64,000 bases of DNA from the NCBI GenBank assembly GCA_963841885.1, contig CAWJEK010000008.1:186001-250000 (forward strand). Direction: 5' to 3'. The position numbers were made by a program, and so were the translations under genes. The stretch is from Bog-756 sp963841885 (GTDB taxonomy: Bacteria > Actinomycetota > Acidimicrobiia > Acidimicrobiales > RAAP-2). This document shows, one piece after another, positions 62,046 through 64,000 of the stretch. The notes under the pieces are model-generated. The model had not been told where the DNA came from. It worked only from the letters and a program-made list of their open reading frames with translations, and made no database searches. Positions within the stretch are counted from its first letter, which is position 1, and every line of letters begins with the position of its first letter.

Positions 62046-63107
62046 TCAGGCGGCCCGGTAGGCGGCGACGACGGGCGCGAGTTCGGACGGGGTGGCGCCG
62101 TGGAGGATGACACCGTCGCAGCCCAGGGCCAGCTGACCCCGCACCGTCGCCGCACACCGCGCCGCCGTGCCGGTGGCGCTGGCGGCCAGCCACTCGTCGG
62201 GCAGCAGGGTGGCGATGTGCTCGAGCTGGTCGGTCGTGGCGTGCGAGTCGATGCCCCCGAGGAAGCCGGACACCACGGGATCGGCCCGGAAGCGGTCGAG
62301 CACGGCCGGGTCCCAGCCGTTGGTGGCCACGAGGAGATCGCCGTAACCCTGGAGGTACGTGGCCAGGCGCCCCACGGACTTCATCAGTGCCAGGTCCGGC
62401 GGGATGTGGTCGCCGATGGTGGCCAGGCACGACCAGACCTGGACGGCCCCGGGGTCCCGGCCCGCCCGTTCGGCGGCCTGTCGGACGGCGGCGACGCACC
62501 GCTGGGTGGTCTCCTCGGTGAAGAACGTGTGCAGGATGACCTGGTCGAAGCATCGACCGCCGAGGGCCAGGCTGTGGGGTCCGAAGGCCACCAGCCCGAG
62601 TGGCAGGTCCTCGTCGATGGCCGCCAGGTAGAGCACGGGCCACGACCCGGCCGGACCCTCGTGGCCCACGATGAACTCACCGCGGAAGAGCCGCTTCATG
62701 ATCCCTGCGAAGTCCTCGAGGGCGGCCGTCGTGATCCGGGGGATCCCGTAGGTGTCCTGGATGATCGGGATACCCCGCCCGAGGCCGAGCACGAAGCGGC
62801 CGCCGGTGAGGCTCTGCATCGATCGGGCCAGGCCCACGGTGATCATGGGGTGGCGGGTGTTGTGGTTGGTGGCCGCCGTGACGATCGTCAGGTCGTCGCT
62901 GACCGCACCGGCCGCTCCCGACAGGACGCCGATCTCCTTCTTGTCGAACCGCTCGGACAGGAACACCGAGCCGAACCCGAGTGCCTCCCCGGCGCGCACC
63001 TCGTCGACGAGGTCCCGGGTGCTGCCGGGCTGACCGGCCAGGCCGTAGAAGCCCAACTCGGTGAGGCGCCCGGCGGGTTCCGTGGGCGGCGGTGGTTCGG
63101 TGGGCAT
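62046..63107 (-). CDS. LLM-class F420-dependent oxidoreductase, TIGR03857-like
   Basis: A luciferase-like protein of 353 residues. It matches the actinobacterial subfamily typified by MSMEG_4141: LTELGFYGLAGQPGSTRDLVDEV, ATNHNTRHPMITVGLA, GRFVLGLGRGI, LGLVAFGPHSLALGGRCFD, VWSCLATIGDH and a final LGCDGVILHGATPSELAPVV. The ATG at 63107 follows GAGGAGAG. F420 use is a family inference. It converges with the aldehyde dehydrogenase, ten bases apart. Confidence 0.9.
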   Translation of the reverse strand: MPTEPPPPTEPAGRLTELGFYGLAGQPGSTRDLVDEVRAGEALGFGSVFLSERFDKKEIGVLSGAAGAVSDDLTIVTAATNHNTRHPMITVGLARSMQSLTGGRFVLGLGRGIPIIQDTYGIPRITTAALEDFAGIMKRLFRGEFIVGHEGPAGSWPVLYLAAIDEDLPLGLVAFGPHSLALGGRCFDQVILHTFFTEETTQRCVAAVRQAAERAGRDPGAVQVWSCLATIGDHIPPDLALMKSVGRLATYLQGYGDLLVATNGWDPAVLDRFRADPVVSGFLGGIDSHATTDQLEHIATLLPDEWLAASATGTAARCAATVRGQLALGCDGVILHGATPSELAPVVAAYRAA

Positions 63108-63237
63108 GGGCTCTCCTCGTCGGTGGTGCCACGAAGGTAGCAAGCGGCGGGGACGCGACACGGCGCCCCGGAGGGCGCCGTGTCGATGGTGAGCCTGTCC
63201 GGAACCGGCGGGACGGGGGAGCGTCCCCCGCGAGCGG

Positions 63238-63903
63238 TCAGGCGTCCCCGTCGGACGCCTCGGGGGTGTCTCCCTCGGCGAGGACCAGATAGATCTTGCG
63301 GCGGGTGTCGGTGAGGATCTCGCCCACCGTCCGGATCTGGCCGGGGCTGCCGGCCTGGGCCACCTGCTTGGTGGCCTTCGCGACCTGGACCATGAGCCCC
63401 ATCATGTCGGGGATGGACCGGTCTCCACCGGCGGCCTCCTCCCAAGGGGTGGGGCCGTCGCCGGCCGCCTCCGCCTCGGTCCGGCCCTCGGGCGTGAGCT
63501 GGAACACCCTACGGCCCTCCGAGGTGTCGGCGGTCACGAGACCCTGATCCTCCAGGGCCGAGAGCGTCGGGTAGACCGAACCCGGGCTGGGACGCCAGAC
63601 CCCGCCACTGCGCTCGGTGAGCTCGGTGATGATCTGGTAGCCGTGCATCGGCTCCTCGGCGAGGAGGGCGAGGATGGCGGCGCGGACGTCGCCCCGCCGG
63701 GCCTTGCCGCCCCGTCCGGGGGGACCTCCGAAGCCTCCGTGGCGTCCGAATCCCGGACCGAAGCCGTCGCGGCCCCGTCCCCGGCCCCGTCCGCGACCTC
63801 TCGGGTCGCCGACGAAGCGGTCGCCCCGGCCGGCGGGCGGGGGGCCGAACCGTGGGCCCCGGTGTCCAGCGTGTGATGTGTCGTATTCGTGGTTTCCGTA
63901 CAT
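63238..63903 (-). CDS. PadR-family transcriptional regulator with Gly/Arg-rich N-terminus
   Basis: A 221-residue regulator. The first 65 residues are rich in Gly, Arg and Pro, including a run of RG pairs. A PadR winged helix follows: ILALLAEEPMHGYQIITEL, then WRPSPGSVYPTLSALEDQGLV and TSEGRRVFQLTPEG. The C-terminal helical part (MVQVAKATKQVAQAGSP) serves dimer formation. PadR proteins usually repress efflux or stress genes. No target is visible nearby, so self-control is likely. The ATG at 63903 follows GGAGGCAG. Confidence 0.9.
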   Translation of the reverse strand: MYGNHEYDTSHAGHRGPRFGPPPAGRGDRFVGDPRGRGRGRGRGRDGFGPGFGRHGGFGGPPGRGGKARRGDVRAAILALLAEEPMHGYQIITELTERSGGVWRPSPGSVYPTLSALEDQGLVTADTSEGRRVFQLTPEGRTEAEAAGDGPTPWEEAAGGDRSIPDMMGLMVQVAKATKQVAQAGSPGQIRTVGEILTDTRRKIYLVLAEGDTPEASDGDA

Positions 63904-63930
63904 GGTGTCTGCCTCCTGTCATCGGTAGGT

Positions 63931-63984
63931 CGCCGGTCGTCCGACCGGCGCCTGCGGTTTGGATGGCGGGTCTTCATGACCCGC
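63931..63984 (-). promoter_or_regulatory. Two hairpins upstream of the PadR gene
   Basis: CGCCGGTC at 63931 pairs with GACCGGCG at 63943-63950 around a four-base loop. GCGGGTC at 63966 pairs with GACCCGC at 63978-63984 around five bases. Both lie within 80 bases upstream of the start and could be operators for autoregulation or leader structures. Confidence 0.45.
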
Positions 63985-64000
63985 TCACGTGCAATCACGA

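Overview
This 64 kb window is ordinary chromosome of a very GC-rich actinobacterium, most likely a member of or near the class Acidimicrobiia. Supporting signs are strong GC bias at third codon positions, frequent GTG starts, the gene order dnaK-grpE-dnaJ-hspR-clpB, two F420-type luciferase-like oxidoreductases, a mycofactocin-type short-chain dehydrogenase, an EtfD-like iron-sulfur membrane protein, and a Streptomyces-like PHO box. The taxonomic placement is inference. I see no prophage, insertion sequence, CRISPR array or defence island, and no previously undescribed system that I would defend.

Layout. 1-2283: a CoA-transferase (cut by the window edge) divergent from an F420-type oxidoreductase. 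2312-7386: an alpha/beta hydrolase, then the phosphate transporter pstSCAB behind a PHO box. 7409-10291: two orphan OmpR-type response regulators around a crcB/fluC pair. 10688-20284: pgi, a desaturase divergent from a PaaX-like regulator, a mycofactocin-type SDR, an arylsulfatase, a PfkB kinase and a YaaA protein. 20409-30877: an HtrA-like protease, a methyltransferase, an MBL hydrolase, paired DUF202 proteins, a flavodoxin, a GAP-family protein, an amidase and a cation/proton antiporter. 31137-38288: tRNA-Gly(CCC), dcd, etfD, a cyclic-nucleotide-binding protein, two membrane proteins, and amtB-glnB behind a GlnR-like site. 38491-46020: gpmA and the chaperone operon. 46048-60414: a seven-repeat lipoprotein, then purine and pyrimidine genes (purA-purD-purB-purC-purS-purQ, purL, purF-purM-pyrE) interrupted by a small hypothetical gene and a PHP-domain gene. 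60519-63903: an aldehyde dehydrogenase, a second F420-type oxidoreductase and a PadR regulator.

The most important technical observation is a series of single-base frameshifts. They affect the hydrolase at 2312, pgi, the membrane protein at 35230, glnB, purB and purC, and possibly the cyclic-nucleotide-binding gene at 33817. Several sit in G or C runs, and several of these genes are normally essential. This points to sequence or assembly error rather than gene decay, and one of them creates a false hydrolase-PstS fusion. Genes marked as frameshifted should be read as probably intact in the organism.

Functionally the window joins phosphate uptake (pst, PHO box, response regulators), nitrogen uptake and sensing (amtB, glnB), nucleotide synthesis (pur genes, pyrE, dcd), proteostasis (DnaK system, ClpB, HtrA), central sugar metabolism (pgi, gpmA), and acyl or redox metabolism that may use F420, mycofactocin and ETF.
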